From Muribaculaceae bacterium (GTDB lineage: Bacteria > Bacteroidota > Bacteroidia > Bacteroidales > Muribaculaceae), in the NCBI GenBank assembly GCA_022510385.1, contig JAFLTQ010000001.1, forward strand, positions 152,955 through 216,954: a stretch of 64,000 bases of DNA, written 5' to 3'. Position 1 is the first letter of the stretch, and each line of letters opens with the position of its first letter. The position numbers and the translations under genes were made by a program. Of the stretch, positions 8,501-17,700 are shown one piece after another. A model generated the notes under the pieces. It was not told the origin of the DNA. It did not search any database and worked only from the letters and a program-made list of their open reading frames with translations.

Positions 8501-9216
8501 AATACGTAAAAGAACGCATTCTGGAAGTCACCAAAGAAATTCTAACTTATCCCGAAGTGGCAAAAATCGCCAACTTAAACTATGTAATCTTCTCGGGAAG
8601 AAGCGTCCTCTTCCCCGAAGTGAAGTCATGGGCTCTCACAGGTCTTAAGACCAAATTCAAAAACCTGATAGAATGGAAAGGGTTGACTCCTACTGAAGTG
8701 AAAACTGCAGTTGCCTACGGAGCCTGTTGGTATGGGAATTTCAATTCGCTTGTAACCCTTGAGAATGATGGTGTCGCTTCCGCTTATGGTTTCAAGCTCA
8801 CTGAATATGGCAAAACCTCCATGCATGTGCTTATCGACCAGAATCAATCGTTTAAAGAAAAACAGTCAATCGAAAACAAGGAGAAAATCAGCAGTTCATT
8901 TGCTTCCGACGGTGGTTTTGTTGAATTCTATCAAGTTATGGGAAGCCCCCACAAAGTTGATTTGTTTGAAGATTCCAACCGTTATAAACTCAATAAAATA
9001 GGAGACATACGCGTCAACGTAGACACTGAGGAAATCCTGCTTGAAGTGAAACGAAGCAATCAGGTTAATTTCAGCGTCTTGCTTAATAACGGCACAATTA
9101 TAACACGAACCGATGTCAATGTCGCTGACCGTGACATAACGGATGAAAACGACGAAGCTTATATCTTCGCAACATATACCGCCAAGCCGGCTCAATCCCC
9201 TCAGATTAAACAATAA
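5563..9216 (+). CDS. Transmembrane VWA-like/Hsp70 fusion protein
   Basis: This 1217-residue protein starts with a signal peptide (about 1-26) and an extracytoplasmic region that opens with a VWA-like strand, IMVVVDQSPD (residues 39-48). It carries DxSxD instead of the usual DxSxS metal motif, and a later IIVVTNYKDG strand follows. One transmembrane helix lies at about 418-440. A beta-rich linker leads into an Hsp70 nucleotide-binding domain with phosphate-1 GIDPGTSGS (about 614), phosphate-2 VYDMGGATIN (about 825) and an adenosine-type FSGRS (about 1008). The final 190 residues resemble the Hsp70 beta-type substrate-binding domain, without the helical lid. Topology puts the chaperone part in the cytosol. 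It is the first gene of the cluster; the next gene starts 11 bp later. Function inferred: envelope-spanning chaperone or signalling ATPase. Confidence 0.8.
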   Translation: MVVKDFYRLKLYSLFAAFLCVCVAKAQNDTTDHFFQKHIMVVVDQSPDAIHQYDDMESLFNGLSNFLKGEKLPASLDMNKSDLPTNFTFNPQRDEISLFAFGLGGYRQDGDWDNIHFNASYTDGYDGEKFFNDITNGLIHPRTSLHSSNKNLNDFINEDLRQLFNGNDELANNFMGVTMSHYVYPSILSFINSDGKAEEYYIIVVTNYKDGAGNNDGADEARIRELAGRRYATLPGDYAGRLNQLRRPFYTTNWLQMRNKRNPENYLNGMQLGVKSLQGVSVYISSNHDLSQQEFNRGQFTLKPVEISFNKNNTIRIDSIFLKVSDKEGKTIVKLPLTKDSEVAERWFDEDSRKFTIPSQNIPLGKAAFEDSDLNFQYQFFSTVSPEGDGKDVPYVFTAQTSLSTGDILFVNDSKRGWIVGLVLGVLAIITFFIMILRGKKRSLRSEARNFTTRFSVTTREEGTVELPCWFYTPGQPSGAIRVDGDVNPANVKFRFPGKTQVRVKVDILEKPNDLTILVNDKRDEIVEPGDEKAFLIYDEFVKNSTGDGKFKFTLNFRLPENVNWEYTKVRLRLRYETFTKIFGFFKKVEYFPINPEDAEEIDFFIRPEIGEGWLGIDPGTSGSCIAIGRGGTINQPNISLVEVDNDPIIPSKIIFDKASFRDIDSAQPGTDYTFGTNANKNWTARSRAGYQCFQSIKKLLGYQNGENNKLSINPGKAGNSKELSGMQLAHLLVKGILKDADNHLNSLPEPIKRSLEPEGEKIRRAVVAIPNNYTLPKTLDMVKSVAMTNRFDEVRPIFEAEAILCNYLAKTAGEIKGGTQNIAVYDMGGATINLTVFEVRFSSKGGSVYYNVKTLGRIGYAVGGDNIDFALMKYIFSLTSLDKDPAKAKEIQESRKVEILDLILSLKKNLIAFNTNYPRKATEMLSSYDAFDNFVKKVTGLNISDSRFRSKFYNSEGEDNSFSEKLVYQLTDNNREIRKYVKERILEVTKEILTYPEVAKIANLNYVIFSGRSVLFPEVKSWALTGLKTKFKNLIEWKGLTPTEVKTAVAYGACWYGNFNSLVTLENDGVASAYGFKLTEYGKTSMHVLIDQNQSFKEKQSIENKEKISSSFASDGGFVEFYQVMGSPHKVDLFEDSNRYKLNKIGDIRVNVDTEEILLEVKRSNQVNFSVLLNNGTIITRTDVNVADRDITDENDEAYIFATYTAKPAQSPQIKQ

Positions 9217-9227
9217 ACCATATAGAT

Positions 9228-11141
9228 ATGAAACTTAAACTATCTTTTAGTTGCCTATTGCTCTCTCTCTTAGCTTTTAATTCTCAAGCTCAGGAGCAGA
9301 CCGACTCTACTATAAAATTTGATAAAATGGCTGTCGCTATTATGAGCGATACCATACCTCAAAAATCGGGCGAGAATTTTAAAATAATCAAAGGGCTTAC
9401 ATATATCACCGACGGTCAGGGAGATTATATTGTCGGGCAAGACACTATTGATTTTAAGGATAAGAATATCTTTTCGGAACCCCAACCTTTGAAGATGGAT
9501 ACAAATCTCTCTCCCCTTAAAACTCTTTATATTGCTGAAAGAAGTGGGGGCAGCCTGAAATTGAAAGATAAGGAAAGCAATATCAAATATTCAGTCTATA
9601 TTCCAAAGAAAGACACCCTGATCTCTTTAGCAGGGGACTCTGAAATCAGCACATGGAAAAGTCAATTGATTCCCGGCGACCAACTATATATATTCCCCGG
9701 GGGCGAACCCGCTTATCTCCTTAGGGTAGGAAGCGATGAATGGAAAGGTTTGAAAAACGCTCAACCTATGACCCCCGAAGAAGAAAAGGAATTTAATGTA
9801 GTTGCCATTGTATGGGGAGCTCTCGCTCTACTCGTCATACTGGCTGCTGTATGGTTCTTCTTTATCCGAGGTAAAAAGAAAGGAAAGAGTGACGGCAACG
9901 ATGACATTCTTCCTGAAGAAGCAGACTCTCAAGAAGAAGATGAGAAACGTATTGAACCGGCACGGGAGAAAAAGGCTGACCATACTGACTATCAACCTAA
10001 AACTCCGCGTTCCCAAGATGAAATATTGGAACAATTGATTAATACTCTGAGTTCTTCTGTGAGTCAGGAAGATTTTAAAGATTATTCCGACACAATCTTT
10101 AAGTTGAAACAAAAGCTCGAAAACGGCAAGATTGAACTTAATAACATCACGAGAGCTTTTGAAAGCCAGAAGGCTGAAAATTCAAGCCTCAACGAAACTA
10201 TCGATAATCTTAACCGAAAACTTGACACACTTAACAGCCGGATTGACGACATAAAGGCTGAGGAGGCTAAAAAATGGTCGGCTGAAGTCGAAAAACTCAA
10301 AACAGATGTCGAAAAAGAAAAGAGAGATCGCGAAAACTCAGAGAAAAAGCTTAACAACGAAATAAGTGACCTTAATTCCAAAAATTCAGACCTCTCTGAC
10401 AAGAATCATAAGCTCAACGATGATCTGAATCACGCTCGAAAAGAAGTGGCTCATCTCACCGAACTGAATACAAAATTCAGCGACACTTTCAAAGATTTCC
10501 CAAGTGTTAAACAGATTTCATCTGATCTGTCTGCATATTTTGAAGCTGTAGAGAATCTGCAAGAGCAGGCCGTTTCTCTCCTTGAAAACCTTTCTGTGGT
10601 CCGGAACGATAAGGGAGCTGCTGTTGTTGCAAAGGCACTCAAAGACTTCAAAACTGAAACTAAAAACAGCTTGCCCGAAAGAAACCAATTGTTGTTTGAA
10701 GCCCGACTCATTGTAAAGACTTCTTTCGATGTAGCCGGAACCCCTCTTTCTCAAAGACTCGCATCTCAGGGAGTAGCATCTCAGCAGGCCGAAGACCTTA
10801 AATATTTCGTTTATGAGAGGTTCAGCAAATTCATGGGTGAGTCCGTTAAGCTCGCTGATATCCTCAAACATCTCAACGATTTCCCGGGAGTCGACGGTAT
10901 CGATATATCCAAGTTTGAAAATGCCCCGCAAAAATTGATAGATTTGCTCGAAAAATTTGATATTTCCGTCAAATATGTGGAACTTTACACATCCACAGAA
11001 AATTATACCGATAAGGAAATTGATGTGGTAGACACTGTGGAAAATAGCGGAAAACCTATGGATACTATCGTGGCTATCAGAGAAATGGGAGTCAACTACG
11101 GCCAAAGCGATAAGAAAACTGAAGTCGTGGCTCAAATGTAA
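9228..11141 (+). CDS. Membrane-anchored coiled-coil protein of the Hsp70/tubulin-like cluster
   Basis: The 637-residue protein has a signal peptide (1-21), an extracytoplasmic region of about 165 residues that I do not recognise, and one transmembrane helix at about 188-212. A basic GKKKGK stop-transfer and a charged linker follow. Residues about 265-420 form a long heptad-rich coiled coil, and the last 200 residues are a mostly helical cytoplasmic domain. Its topology is the same as that of the preceding fusion protein: outside domain, single helix, large inside domain. That suggests the two act together as a transmembrane scaffold. No enzymatic motif is visible. It follows the fusion gene by 11 bp and is separated from the VWA lipoprotein gene by 76 bp containing an inverted repeat. 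Confidence 0.75.
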   Translation: MKLKLSFSCLLLSLLAFNSQAQEQTDSTIKFDKMAVAIMSDTIPQKSGENFKIIKGLTYITDGQGDYIVGQDTIDFKDKNIFSEPQPLKMDTNLSPLKTLYIAERSGGSLKLKDKESNIKYSVYIPKKDTLISLAGDSEISTWKSQLIPGDQLYIFPGGEPAYLLRVGSDEWKGLKNAQPMTPEEEKEFNVVAIVWGALALLVILAAVWFFFIRGKKKGKSDGNDDILPEEADSQEEDEKRIEPAREKKADHTDYQPKTPRSQDEILEQLINTLSSSVSQEDFKDYSDTIFKLKQKLENGKIELNNITRAFESQKAENSSLNETIDNLNRKLDTLNSRIDDIKAEEAKKWSAEVEKLKTDVEKEKRDRENSEKKLNNEISDLNSKNSDLSDKNHKLNDDLNHARKEVAHLTELNTKFSDTFKDFPSVKQISSDLSAYFEAVENLQEQAVSLLENLSVVRNDKGAAVVAKALKDFKTETKNSLPERNQLLFEARLIVKTSFDVAGTPLSQRLASQGVASQQAEDLKYFVYERFSKFMGESVKLADILKHLNDFPGVDGIDISKFENAPQKLIDLLEKFDISVKYVELYTSTENYTDKEIDVVDTVENSGKPMDTIVAIREMGVNYGQSDKKTEVVAQM

Positions 11142-11157
11142 AATAATACCCTGTGGA

Positions 11158-11178
11158 TGTGATTCTATTCATATCACA
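11158..11178. repeat. Inverted repeat TGTGAT-N9-ATCACA within the cluster
   Basis: The perfect 6-bp arms at 11158-11163 and 11173-11178 lie in the 76-bp gap before the VWA lipoprotein gene. An overlapping alternative stem (CCTGTG at 11150-11155 with CACAGG at 11175-11180) is also possible. It could be a regulator's operator or an RNA hairpin that sets relative expression. The spacing differs from the Crp site. Confidence 0.45.
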
Positions 11179-11217
11179 GGCCCTCAATTCTCGATAACCT
11201 TTTTCAAATTTAAAGAG

Positions 11218-12540
11218 ATGAAAAAATCTATTATAATCAAGTCGTTAACAGCTATTCTCCTAATAGGGGGACTTATATTGGGGTTTGATGGATGCAAAAA
11301 GACCAAATCTCATACTGCTCAGGAGCCCAAAACTGAAGATTCAACACAAGTTGTTGACTCCCTTGAAGCAACAACACCGACTGAGGCTCCCACAAGTATA
11401 AGGGTCTTCTTTGACAATTCCGCATCCATGGCCGGATACCTCGTCAAAGGGAAGAGAGATTACAACACTCTTTATAACGCAATTGTTGCTTTAGGCCGCA
11501 ATTATGGCAATGGTGTTTATGCGTTCACTGCCGACCTCTGTTGTGCCCCAAAAGGGAAGACCCCGCAAAAAGGGATTTCTTACGAGCAATTCAAAGAAAT
11601 GATAGATAATGCCGGTATAGCTGCTGGATCTGAGTCGCTTCTTAATAAAATCATAGGGGATATCGCTGAAGAGACAAAAGCACATCCTAATCAATTGTCT
11701 ATTTTCTTTACCGATGGCATTATCAGCGGGCCTGCCGAGAAGATAACTGCCGACCGTGAATATACTACCAACCATATTGAAGATTTAAGTGGAGAATTGA
11801 GTAATGCCGTAAGAAACAAAGGTCTTGCCGCTTCTGTCTATAGGTTTGACAAGGCCGATTTCAACGGGGCTTATTATTCTTATGATAACAAACCAAAAAA
11901 CATGAAGGGCTCTCGTCCGATTTATGTCGTTGCTCTCGGCTCTCCCAAAGAAATTGCCAAATTCAAGGAGTGGACTGAAAGCTCGGAAGCAACAAACTTC
12001 CAACCCTCTCAGGTGGTGCATATAGGAACCAAGCTCCCTATTTCTTCCGGTTTGATTAATCCCGACCAAGGAATTAAAAACGGTGTGGTTGAATATAAAC
12101 CCTCCGACATAAATTCTAAATTCGACGGGTTATTCACTTTCAAGCTCCCATATTCTGTATTTAGCGATATCTACGAAAAAAATTATAATTTCGCCGCACT
12201 CAAAGATAAAGTGAAGGTCTCGATTGATGGTATTGAGATCCCGGCTGTCGAAAACGATAAAAACGGAAACTCCTTTGAAACAGTTGAAGCAGGACAGGAT
12301 GGTTTCATCATCAAAGTCAGGGCAAGAGCTTTGAAGAATAATGCTAAAATGAATGTGATGATTCCATATTCACAACCCGAATGGATTGCATTATACTCCA
12401 CAAGAGATGACCGTACCTCCCTCTCAAGCGACAACACCTATATGCTCGATAAATTTGTCGGAGCTATTGTTAATGGGATTAGCGGTGACTCTAAAGCGGA
12501 AACCCTGTTCAGCCAGACTGTTGATTTAAAAAAGAAATAA
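11218..12540 (+). CDS. VWA-domain lipoprotein
   Basis: The 440-residue protein has a lipoprotein signal peptide ending in GFDGC, with Cys26 as the predicted lipidated residue. A Thr/Glu-rich linker precedes a von Willebrand factor A domain. That domain starts at IRVFFDNSASM with an intact DxSxS metal-binding motif (D66, S68, S70), and IFFTDG near residues 161-167 corresponds to the second metal-coordinating loop. VWA domains bind protein ligands through a bound divalent metal. The last 150 residues form a separate beta-rich region. It is predicted to sit in the periplasm or on the outer membrane. It is the second VWA-like protein of the cluster and the one with the more canonical metal site. 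The ligand is unknown. Confidence 0.85.
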   Translation: MKKSIIIKSLTAILLIGGLILGFDGCKKTKSHTAQEPKTEDSTQVVDSLEATTPTEAPTSIRVFFDNSASMAGYLVKGKRDYNTLYNAIVALGRNYGNGVYAFTADLCCAPKGKTPQKGISYEQFKEMIDNAGIAAGSESLLNKIIGDIAEETKAHPNQLSIFFTDGIISGPAEKITADREYTTNHIEDLSGELSNAVRNKGLAASVYRFDKADFNGAYYSYDNKPKNMKGSRPIYVVALGSPKEIAKFKEWTESSEATNFQPSQVVHIGTKLPISSGLINPDQGIKNGVVEYKPSDINSKFDGLFTFKLPYSVFSDIYEKNYNFAALKDKVKVSIDGIEIPAVENDKNGNSFETVEAGQDGFIIKVRARALKNNAKMNVMIPYSQPEWIALYSTRDDRTSLSSDNTYMLDKFVGAIVNGISGDSKAETLFSQTVDLKKK

Positions 12541-12581
12541 TAATTTATAATAAAAAGAATACCAATATAATATCCTGACTC

Positions 12582-13118
12582 ATGGAAAGTATTTATGAAC
12601 CAATTTTATCAGGCACTGACTTGTGGGACAATGATATCTATAATTTTCTGCCCACATATTTTGCCGATGCCGGAGCAGCAATAAGCTCATTCCTGATTGC
12701 CTTTATCGTGGCAGCAGTCTTCCTCGTTATTTTCTATTTCATTTTCGGAATGGGCTTCCCTAAAATCGGGGAAAATATCTGGGTTTGGGTGATTTGTCTC
12801 GGCGCTTCTTTCGGAGTGACCTGGGTGCTTACAGATGTTATGATCATTGGCGATCCCGACACTCCTTCCGGCATCTATGAACATATAGACAATCAGATGC
12901 AGGATGAAGTCTTGCCTAATGCCGGCGGCGACCAGAATGCCATACAGGCTGCAAATGCTCAAAGAGATATGATGGTCCAGGAAATCCATGACGGTTGCGG
13001 GTTCACCCTTTCTCTCCTGCTTTTTAATTCATTCCTCGCTTTCTTTGTTTACGGCTTGGGGTCTCTCGGCTGCAAACGCCTTAGCAAGTATGGAAAGAAT
13101 GTTCCCGTCTCGTGGTAG
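12582..13118 (+). CDS. Small multi-pass membrane protein of the cluster
   Basis: The 178-residue protein has three or four hydrophobic helices: about 30-58, 64-85 (WVWVICLGASFGVTWVL) and 140-165. A polar loop of about 45 residues (about 95-138) lies between the second and third. No signal peptide, conserved domain or catalytic motif is recognised. Its place between the VWA lipoprotein and the tubulin-like gene suggests that it helps anchor the cytoplasmic filament-type proteins to the membrane; that is inference from context only. An acidic N-terminus precedes the first helix. Confidence 0.7.
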   Translation: MESIYEPILSGTDLWDNDIYNFLPTYFADAGAAISSFLIAFIVAAVFLVIFYFIFGMGFPKIGENIWVWVICLGASFGVTWVLTDVMIIGDPDTPSGIYEHIDNQMQDEVLPNAGGDQNAIQAANAQRDMMVQEIHDGCGFTLSLLLFNSFLAFFVYGLGSLGCKRLSKYGKNVPVSW

Positions 13119-13159
13119 TTCCCCGTTTTTTTTATTCTAACCGTTAAGTAAGTAAGCAA

Positions 13160-14764
13160 ATGAATATATTTTTATTTGGAATCGGAGGGACCGGTGCTCG
13201 CGTATTGCGTTCCCTGACTTATTGTCTCGCCTCCAACATGGGCGATTTTGCTCCCGGAATCACTTTCGTGCCTATGATTATCGACCATGATAATCTTAAC
13301 AAAGACAAGGATATAGCTATTGACACCATGGAAGAGTATCGCACAATTTCTGATGCCATCCATGGACAAATGAATGCAAGCAGCCACGATAACTCTTATA
13401 GGAATTTCTTCCTCCCGAGGATGAAATATCTTAGTGAGATACAACAGGGCAACGCAAATATCAGGGCTAATTTCCCCGCAAGTTTCCAATTTCAATTTGG
13501 AATCGGCAACAATAATTCCCAAGGCACTTTTTCCAACTATATAGATTTGAATGCTTTGGGTGGAGATCTTAGTATAACAAGCGATTTATTGAAAGCCCTC
13601 TATAATGATGAACAATCATATTTCAATGATGCTGCCGGCAATCGAATCGACAATCCTGTAGCCGAGTTAAACCTTGACCTCGGCAAAGGTTATCGTGGCA
13701 ACCCCAATATCGGGACTGTTGTATTTGATTCAATAACGGACACCCCGGCTTACGATTACTTTACCAAAAATTTCTTGCCCGGTCAGGATGCCATTGTAAT
13801 TATCGGATCAATCTTCGGGGGCACGGGAAGCTCAGGTATTCCCAAACTAATTGAGGCCATACGCACTAACCCCGCAACCGGGTGGAGCACAGCCAAAGTT
13901 GCCGCTATTATGGTGATGCCTTATTTCAAGGTCGACACTCCTCAAAACACCCCGAATAATGTCACTCCGGCAATCCAGGATGAAATCTTTAAATCAAAAC
14001 AGAAAGCTGCTCTTACTTTCTACGATAGCTGTACAATCAACGGCCAAAGTATGAACGATAATTTCGATGCGATTTATTATGTGGCCGAAGAGGATAGCAG
14101 GCAACACAGGAACAGATACTCTGAGGGGGGGACTGACCAACAGAATCTTGCCAATATCGTTGACTTGATAGCCGCTATGGGAGTTATTGATTTCGTGGAT
14201 AAAATACAAAGAGGTACAAGGCTGAATAAATTCAATGAATATGGATTGGAAGCTGATTCAACCGACAACCAGAAACTAATCCTTACTAATTTTATAAACG
14301 CTGATCTTAATGGTCCTTTGAAAAGGCTCACGGCTCTCGCGCTCGCATTGAAACATTATCGCGACCATATTTATGCCGGGAAACCCAACAACAAGGCAAG
14401 CTATTACGGCGATAACGGTCTTAAAATACCCCAAAATATCAACAAGGGTATTTATAAAAACCTTAAGACTTTTAGCGATTATTTCGCCACTTGGCTCGAC
14501 GAAATGGAAAAAGTTAACCATTCTTTTGCACCCTATGATTTCGCTCCTTCAACTCCATTGAATAAAGTTGTGGAAGGTTTTGTCTCTAAGGAGGGTAACT
14601 GGGTGCATCATAAAGGGGTCAGCTATTCCGACTTCGACTCTCTGGCCTCAACAGTATGGGTCAACAAAGCAAGCAAATTGCAAAACAAGGACGAGGCTTT
14701 CATGAAAGTGCTCTTTGACGCTGCTACTAAAGAAGCCGATTTTGCCACTCAAAAAAGAAAATAA
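13160..14764 (+). CDS. Tubulin-like GTPase
   Basis: The 534-residue cytosolic protein opens with FLFGIGGTGARVLRSL, a glycine-rich first loop like that of tubulin/FtsZ. At residues 219-226 it carries FGGTGSSG, matching the tubulin signature GGTGSG that contacts the GTP phosphates. Spacing between the two (about 210 residues) is larger than in FtsZ (about 85), which fits divergent long tubulin-like families such as Pfam Tubulin_2 rather than FtsZ. I could not confirm the T7 loop needed for GTP hydrolysis. No transmembrane segment is seen. The next gene, a large Hsp70/actin-like protein, starts 3 bp after the stop. This tight coupling suggests the two are made and act together. An alternative reading is a dinucleotide-binding protein, but two tubulin-type loops make that less likely. 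Confidence 0.75.
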   Translation: MNIFLFGIGGTGARVLRSLTYCLASNMGDFAPGITFVPMIIDHDNLNKDKDIAIDTMEEYRTISDAIHGQMNASSHDNSYRNFFLPRMKYLSEIQQGNANIRANFPASFQFQFGIGNNNSQGTFSNYIDLNALGGDLSITSDLLKALYNDEQSYFNDAAGNRIDNPVAELNLDLGKGYRGNPNIGTVVFDSITDTPAYDYFTKNFLPGQDAIVIIGSIFGGTGSSGIPKLIEAIRTNPATGWSTAKVAAIMVMPYFKVDTPQNTPNNVTPAIQDEIFKSKQKAALTFYDSCTINGQSMNDNFDAIYYVAEEDSRQHRNRYSEGGTDQQNLANIVDLIAAMGVIDFVDKIQRGTRLNKFNEYGLEADSTDNQKLILTNFINADLNGPLKRLTALALALKHYRDHIYAGKPNNKASYYGDNGLKIPQNINKGIYKNLKTFSDYFATWLDEMEKVNHSFAPYDFAPSTPLNKVVEGFVSKEGNWVHHKGVSYSDFDSLASTVWVNKASKLQNKDEAFMKVLFDAATKEADFATQKRK

Positions 14765-14767
14765 CTT

Positions 14768-17700
14768 ATGGCCAAACATTTTGTAAATACAAATCCAAAC
14801 GTCGATTCCCCAAGTGCCACAGGGTGGGATTCCGCTTTAAGATACGACAAAAACAGGATTCCCAAAATTGAAGACACAATCCAGGGTGGATTGGCTCTTC
14901 ATAAAATGGGTACCTCTATACCGCATCCTTTTGCACGTCTCTTTGTTTTCGAGACAGCTTTCAATGAGGTCAACAAAACCGGTCATGGCGTCACTAACAC
15001 AAGCTATGCAAAACTTGTCAGCGAGTGTCTCGATCTCCTCGAATTCCTTTATCAGTATGGTGACCAAGTCACTATCAGGAAATGGGACCGTAATGACATC
15101 TCAAAACTACATCAAAGTCAATCTTTAGGACATCATAAATTAGCGGCTTCTCTCGAAAAAGCCATCAACAATCTTTCTTACCCCTATAATAATTCCGCTG
15201 TCCCCGTTGGCTCAATCTTCTTGTTCTATTATAAGGGTGCTCTCCTTGGAGGAACTTCTCCTCTCTCTTTGGTGTTTACTTCACCCAATATCAGAAGAAA
15301 CCTCAAGAGCATCAATGCAAACGGGTTTGTCGGACTGAATGGCAACAATCTGTTTCAAGACTATTCTTCAGCAACAGCTCAAGCAGTTCCGCTAAATGAA
15401 AGAGCTCAAGAATTTCAGGATTTTCTGTTCCGATTCTATTTTGCATATCAAAACTTGCTGAAAGACACTGCAATCGGAAGCTATATAGGTCTTAACGGGC
15501 CAACCAATAATCCGGTGGTATGGAATAATTTCATGGCTCAGTCACCGGCACAACATCAAGCTCAATTCGGACCTAACGGACAATATAATGTCTTCACCTT
15601 GCAAGTAAATGGGAACACAACCCAGATGAATATCTTGAGCGGTGCAAATGTTCCAAACGTAAATCTACATATCCCTCTGGGATTCCGTAATCCTGCGGCC
15701 GTAAATGTTATTCAGGGCAATAATCCGGCTGCTGCCACTTCTGCTGCGGGAACTACAGGCAGAAACATGGTGGTTAGCTCGGACTATGAGATCAGACCTG
15801 AATTTTCATTCCCGGAAGACCATATTCTGCCTCTCGTACTCAACAATGCCGGAATCCCCGGTGCTCTCCTTGTCAATGGCAGACCTATCCCGGAAAACCT
15901 CGTTATCGCCGAATCTATTGAAAACGAAAACGACAGACTTCTTCCAACAGGCCAAAATATAAGATATCCTTATCTTTATGCCGATGATTTCCTGGAAGAT
16001 TCTTTGGTGGAGCTCCCTTATAAAATCAATTCAGACAATTTTATTTCTTTATCTTGTCAGGGAAAATATTTCTTGCTACCGGTAAAACCGAAATTCTTCA
16101 AATATTTCAAACCTGAAAGCCTGAAAAATTGGATATCAATAGAGAAAGACGGTGATTCCTACAAGGTGAAACTTAATATCCCTATCAAGTATCAGCAAGG
16201 GATGATTGAACTGGCTAAACCCATTAAACGAGAGAATATCTTAAACCTCAATGATGGTGCCCACATGCCCGGGCTTGCCATATTCCCATCTTATCGAATC
16301 ACCAATGATGAAGCTCTGAACCAATATCAGATTCTCTTGAGAGAGGAGGAAACACATCCCGACATCGTTATATACAAAAAAGATGAACAAGTCTCTTTCT
16401 CAAAACGAGTTAACCGTGACTCTAATTTCTATAAAGTGGATTCTGCTTTTGATGCCATCGTCGTTCAATTCGGCAGTTTCAGAGGTACGGTTATACCGCA
16501 ATTCTTTAATGTCGAAACTAAAGTCGACAGTAATCTGACCGTTGGAGTTGACTTTGGAACAACCAATACATATCTCTGTATTCAATCCTCAAGTAACGGT
16601 TCTATTGATACCCTCGAACTTGATAAGGCAAGACCTCAGGTTTTGACCCTGAATGCTCCCGATCTAACTGAAGGGAATAAATCGCAAGCTTATAAGGATT
16701 CAATGGCCCCGTTTGGTGTGGATGATTTCTTCAATGTATTCTCACGCCAGTTTGTGCCTCATCAGATAGGGAAAGATGCAAGCGCATCATTCCCCTTCAG
16801 AACTATCGCTTTTGAAGATGAAACATTCCAGCACAATCATCATGAGGCAATGCTCTTCAGCGATATCTCCATAGGTTTCAACAATCTCAATGAGGCTGTT
16901 CAGATTGGCGGGTATAAGTATGTCTCAAATCTTAAATGGCTTCTTTCGCAAAGCAGCCATGCAAACGTGGCTGCAAATGAGAAGAGAATCGAACTCTTCA
17001 TTTTTGAGCTCGCATGGCTGATTAAGAATGCTATTATGCTCGGACCCAATCCTACTAAGACTCCGACTGTCTACACCACCTACCCCTCGGCTATGAAGAG
17101 ATCCGAAAGAAACAAAATTGACTCTTTCTGGAAAAAGTCTTTCAACACCTTGATGGGTGAAGGGAATGTCAACATCATAAATTCTATTTATGAAGCCACA
17201 GCTCCATTCCTTTATCTCCATAAAGACCAGCCTGCAGTCGGATCAAATAGTGTTAATATCGACATAGGGGGAGGAACCACCGACATCCTATATATCGACG
17301 CTGAAGGAACTCATAAGATGTACACCGATTCAGTGAAATTCGCCGGCGACGACCTTTGGGGTGACGGAATCCCTACAGGTGTGAAAAATCTTAGGAATCC
17401 CTATTTCCTCACAATTGAAAATCTCGTCGGTAACAATACTATTAAAGTGGATGCTGCGGAAGCGAAAAGATTTGCTCAACAAAAAGATCTCGCAGACACA
17501 TCTTCCGACATAATGTCGTATATATTCCGAAACAAGGCTATTTATGGTCCGGAAATGCATTTCCCGATAAGCCCGGCTCTTAAACAGGGGTTATACGCAC
17601 ATTTCGCTGCAATTATATATAATGTGGGCAGAACTATCAAGGCCCTTGGCATGAAGGCCGACAATCTCAAGGTCACTTTCTCCGGCCTCGGTTCTAAATA

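Noticed and set aside
11158..11178. Crp binding site
   Set aside because: The half-sites TGTGA and TCACA are separated by 11 rather than 6 bases, and no Crp-type regulator can be inferred here.
13160..14764. FtsZ cell-division protein
   Set aside because: The spacing between the glycine loops is far larger than in FtsZ and the surrounding sequence is unlike it. The gene also sits in an accessory cluster instead of the division region.
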